In this document: in pieces, positions 61,598 to 64,000 of the stretch
How the letters are laid out: each line of letters starts with the position of its first letter
How positions within the stretch are numbered: position 1 is the first letter of the stretch
NCBI GenBank assembly: GCA_963741305.1
Contig: CAVUHL010000003.1
Span: 1,736,001-1,800,000, forward strand
Reading direction: 5' to 3'
Source of the DNA: DATMER01 sp963741305
Lineage (GTDB): Bacteria > Acidobacteriota > Thermoanaerobaculia > Multivoradales > UBA5704
Length of the DNA: 64,000 nucleotides
Notes under the pieces: model-generated
What the model was told of the DNA's origin: nothing
Database searches by the model: none
The model's input: the letters and a program-made list of their open reading frames with translations, nothing else
Program-made: the position numbers and the translations under genes

Positions 61598-62758
61598 ATG
61601 CTTGACGTCATGGACATGACCGCCGAGGAACGGCGCTGGCTGCTGCCCGTATATCCCCACGCGCCCATGGAGCCGGTGCGAGGGGAAGGCGCGCTGCTCT
61701 ATACCCGCGATGGCCGGGAGCTGATCGACTTCTATGGCGGCCACGCCGTGGCCTTGCTGGGCTACGGCCATCCGCGGCTCCTCGCAGCCCTGGCGGAGCA
61801 GGCGAAGACGCTCTTCTTCCAGAGCAACGTCGTGCCGCTGGAGGTCCGCGCGCGTGCCGCTCGCCGGTTGGTGGAATGGGGACCGGACGGGCTCACCCGT
61901 GCCTTCCTGGTCAATAGCGGAGCCGAGGCCAACGAGAACGCGCTCCGGCTCGCCTTCCGCAAAACCGGCCGGAGCCGGGTTGTCGCGATCGAGGGAGCCT
62001 TCCATGGACGCACCGCAGCGGCTGCCGCCGTCACATGGGGCTCGGCCAAGTGGTACGGCTTTCCGCAGGCGCCGTTCGAGGTGACCTGGGTTCCCCGGGG
62101 TGATCTGGATGCGCTTGAAAAGGCGCTCAATGGAGCGGCGGCGCTGATCGTCGAGCCCGTGCAGGGGCAGGCTGGCGCGTACGACCTCGGCGGCTCGTGG
62201 CTTTCAGCCGCTCGAGAGCTCACCCGCGCGGCCGGTGCCGTGCTGATCTTCGACGAGGTGCAGTGCGGCATGGGCCGCTCCGGCCAGCCGTTCTCGGCGC
62301 AGGCGCACGGGGTCACGCCCGACGTGCTCACCACGGCCAAGGGCTTGGCGGGCGGTTTCCCGGCTGGCGCCCTGCTGGCCAGCGATGAGCTGTCCGGCGG
62401 GCTGCGCGAGGGCGACCTCGGCACCACCTTCGGCGGCGGCCCGCTCGCCTGCGCGCTCATCGAGGCGGTGATCGACACCATCGAAGAGGAAGGATTGCTG
62501 CGCAACGTGAGGGTGCTGTCCGACCGCATCCGCGCTACCTGCGTCACCGGGCCGGTCACCGCGGTCCAGGGCCAAGGCTTGCTGCTTGGCCTGCGCACCA
62601 CACGCCCAGCCAAGGAAATCCAGGCGGAGCTGATCGACCGCGGGATCGTCACCGGCACCAGCGGCGACCCCAACATCGTGCGCCTGCTGCCGCCGCTCGT
62701 CCTTCGGGAATCTCACGTGGATTCCCTGGCCGCGGCCCTGCGGGAGATCCGCCCGTGA
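61598..62758 (+). CDS. argD: Acetylornithine aminotransferase (class III, PLP)
   Basis: 386 residues from ATG 61598; ATG 61610 is an alternative with better spacing to the AGAGGA site. ArgD makes N-acetylornithine from the semialdehyde with glutamate. The class III pattern is complete: DFYGGHAVALLGYGHPRL, VNSGAEANENALRLA, EGAFHGRTAAA, the Asp that pairs with PLP in LIFDEVQCGMGRSG, Lys248 in TTAKGLAGGFP, and GTTFGGGPLACA. Its TGA overlaps the next ATG. Confidence 0.94.
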   Translation: MLDVMDMTAEERRWLLPVYPHAPMEPVRGEGALLYTRDGRELIDFYGGHAVALLGYGHPRLLAALAEQAKTLFFQSNVVPLEVRARAARRLVEWGPDGLTRAFLVNSGAEANENALRLAFRKTGRSRVVAIEGAFHGRTAAAAAVTWGSAKWYGFPQAPFEVTWVPRGDLDALEKALNGAAALIVEPVQGQAGAYDLGGSWLSAARELTRAAGAVLIFDEVQCGMGRSGQPFSAQAHGVTPDVLTTAKGLAGGFPAGALLASDELSGGLREGDLGTTFGGGPLACALIEAVIDTIEEEGLLRNVRVLSDRIRATCVTGPVTAVQGQGLLLGLRTTRPAKEIQAELIDRGIVTGTSGDPNIVRLLPPLVLRESHVDSLAAALREIRP

Positions 62759-63768
62759 AGCGGTTCCTCTCCCTGTCCGACCTCTCGCGGGAGGAGGTGG
62801 TGGACCTCCTTGCGCTCGCGGACCGCCTGGAGAAGCATCCAGACAGGTCCCTGGTGGGCAAGGTGCTGGGGCTGCTGTTCTTCAACCCCTCGCTGCGCAC
62901 GCTGGCATCGTTCCAGGCCGGGATGTCGAGGCTGGGCGGGTCGTCCTTCGTGATCACGCCGGGGCAGGGGACCTGGCAGCTCGAGACCCGGATTGGCGCG
63001 GTCATGGACGGCGCCGCGGCCGAGCACGTCCGCGAGGCGATCCCGGTGCTGGCCGGATACACGGACGCGATCGGCATCCGCTCCTTCGCAGGCGGCACCG
63101 ACCTCACCGCGGACCTGGCCGACACGGCCTTCTCCGAGATGGCTGACCTCTGCCCGGTGCCGCTGATCAACCTGGAGTCGGCCATCGACCATCCCTGCCA
63201 GGCGCTGGCCGACTGGCGCACTCTGGACGAGCTGGGTATTCCTGCGGAGCCAGCGGGCGGCAAGTTCGTCCTCACCTGGGCCTGGCATCCCAAGGCGCTG
63301 CCCCTGGCCGTGCCTGCCGCGGCGGTGCACATGGCCGCGCTGCGCGGCATGGAAGTGACGGTGCTCCGCCCCGAGGGTTTCGCTCTGCCCGAGCCGGTGA
63401 TGGAGAGGGCGCGGCTCGCCGCCGCCCTCTCCGGAGGCTCGGTGCGCGAGGCCACGGACCGGAACGAGGCCATGGCGGGAGCGCACGCGGTCTATGCGAA
63501 GTCGTGGACGGCGCCCTCCCGCTACGGCGATCCAGCCGGGGAAGCCGAGCTGCGGGCGCCGCTGCGCTCCTGGTGTGTCGACGAGTCCTGGTTCGCTCCG
63601 GCCGAGCCCGGCTGCCGTTTCATGCACTGCCTGCCGGTGCGGCGCAACGTGGTCGTTGCCGACGAAGTGCTCGATGGTCCGCGCTCCGCCGTGGTGCGTG
63701 AGGCGCACAACCGCATGTGGGTCCAGATGGCGGTCCTTCACAGCCTGTTGCACGGAGGTGTCCGATGA
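62755..63768 (+). CDS. argF': N-acetylornithine carbamoyltransferase (ArgF')
   Basis: 337 residues. The carbamoyl phosphate motif FFNPSLRTLASFQ, TWQLETRIGAVMDG, IDHPCQALADW, FVLTWAWHPKALPLAVPAA and HCLPVRRNV identify the carbamoyltransferase branch that carbamoylates N-acetylornithine (as in Xanthomonas) rather than free ornithine. The Glu in WQLE, expected for acetyl over succinyl substrates, is my recollection of the specificity rule. The enzyme means arginine is made by acetylcitrulline, so an acetylcitrulline deacetylase must exist (not in the window). Both ends overlap neighbours by 4 nt. Confidence 0.92.
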   Translation: MKRFLSLSDLSREEVVDLLALADRLEKHPDRSLVGKVLGLLFFNPSLRTLASFQAGMSRLGGSSFVITPGQGTWQLETRIGAVMDGAAAEHVREAIPVLAGYTDAIGIRSFAGGTDLTADLADTAFSEMADLCPVPLINLESAIDHPCQALADWRTLDELGIPAEPAGGKFVLTWAWHPKALPLAVPAAAVHMAALRGMEVTVLRPEGFALPEPVMERARLAAALSGGSVREATDRNEAMAGAHAVYAKSWTAPSRYGDPAGEAELRAPLRSWCVDESWFAPAEPGCRFMHCLPVRRNVVVADEVLDGPRSAVVREAHNRMWVQMAVLHSLLHGGVR

Positions 63769-64000
63769 AAGACGTGGGACAGCGGTCCGCCGAGCTGGCG
63801 GGCCTGCGGCATGCGGCTCCCTACATCCGCCTGTTCAAGGGGAAGACGTTCGTGGTCAAGGTGGGCGGCGGCGCCCTGGAATCCGAAGAGGCCACGTTCG
63901 ACCTGCTCGGCCAGGTGGAAGTCCTGCACCACGTGGGCATCCGCACCGTCCTGGTGCACGGCGGCGGCACCGAGTCGAGCTCGCTCGCCCGTGCTCTCGG
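63765..64000 (+). CDS. argB: Acetylglutamate kinase, N-terminal part (cut by window end)
   Basis: The frame starts at ATG 63765, overlapping the argF' stop, and runs out of the window at residue 78. The amino-acid kinase start is visible: GKTFVVKVGGGALESEE, then HHVGIRTVLVHGGGTESSS. ArgB phosphorylates N-acetylglutamate, the step before ArgC. A C-terminal GNAT-like extension, seen in some bacteria of this kind, cannot be judged from here. Confidence 0.92.
   Translation, partial: MKDVGQRSAELAGLRHAAPYIRLFKGKTFVVKVGGGALESEEATFDLLGQVEVLHHVGIRTVLVHGGGTESSSLARAL

Overview
The window is GC-rich, gene-dense bacterial chromosome with no rRNA or tRNA gene that I can see. The gene set best fits an Acidobacteriota-type soil bacterium: ADOP-style FtsX permeases, an N-acetylornithine-carbamoyltransferase arginine operon carrying a DUF1611 gene, HxxxxCxxC zinc-finger/TPR proteins, and combined GlgE and TreYZ pathways. 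The phylum is an inference from gene content, not a measured placement.

Layout. 1-1.3 kb: the end of one ADOP permease and the remains of a second. 1.4-8.5 kb (minus strand): an S9 peptidase, a CrtC/AttH-like lipocalin lipoprotein, its FtsX permease, a HepT-MntA toxin-antitoxin pair, and the LolD-like ATPase; the TA pair splits an AttEFGH-like export operon. 8.6-14.2 kb: an exported protein with a poly-Ile/Trp tail, a subtilase, DinB and DoxX-like proteins, an AT-rich secreted protein, a collapsed trmO and small unknowns. 14.3-25.6 kb: a tight plus-strand alpha-glucan/trehalose operon (glgE, treS-maltokinase fusion, malQ, glgB, treZ). After a frameshifted VOC gene, a glutamine synthetase and a large propeller-like protein it resumes at 30.5-35.6 kb with a GH57/DUF3536 enzyme and treY. 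Together these make and remodel alpha-glucan by the maltose-1-phosphate route and turn glucan into trehalose by TreYZ.

35.6-45.4 kb: a zinc-finger TPR protein, small exported proteins, a UbiB-like kinase, a GNAT plus enolase-superfamily pair, DUF2784, and a CHAT-domain caspase-like protein with a tiny upstream gene. 45.5-49.9 kb: an ATPase/permease/adaptor ABC exporter. 50.3-57.4 kb: an M20 peptidase, a TIR-NTPase-TPR STAND-like protein (candidate immune gene), an Lrp-type RAM-only protein, an esterase/TPR protein and an orphan YgiT-type zinc finger. 57.8-64.0 kb: argR, argG, a DUF1611 P-loop gene, argC, argD, argF' and argB (cut by the window edge), mostly joined by 4-nt overlaps.

The most unusual feature is non-coding. 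Four intergenic regions (12.25-12.54, 30.03-30.50, 49.86-50.11 and 54.87-55.14 kb) are filled by degenerate repeats phased at 20-21 bp, two turns of DNA, and each array has its own consensus. The window also holds four copies of a ~150-220 bp element with ~55-bp inverted ends that supplies coding ends to glgB, treZ and the TIR gene, two copies of a palindrome that supplies stop codons, and a nested ~330-bp palindrome upstream of argR.
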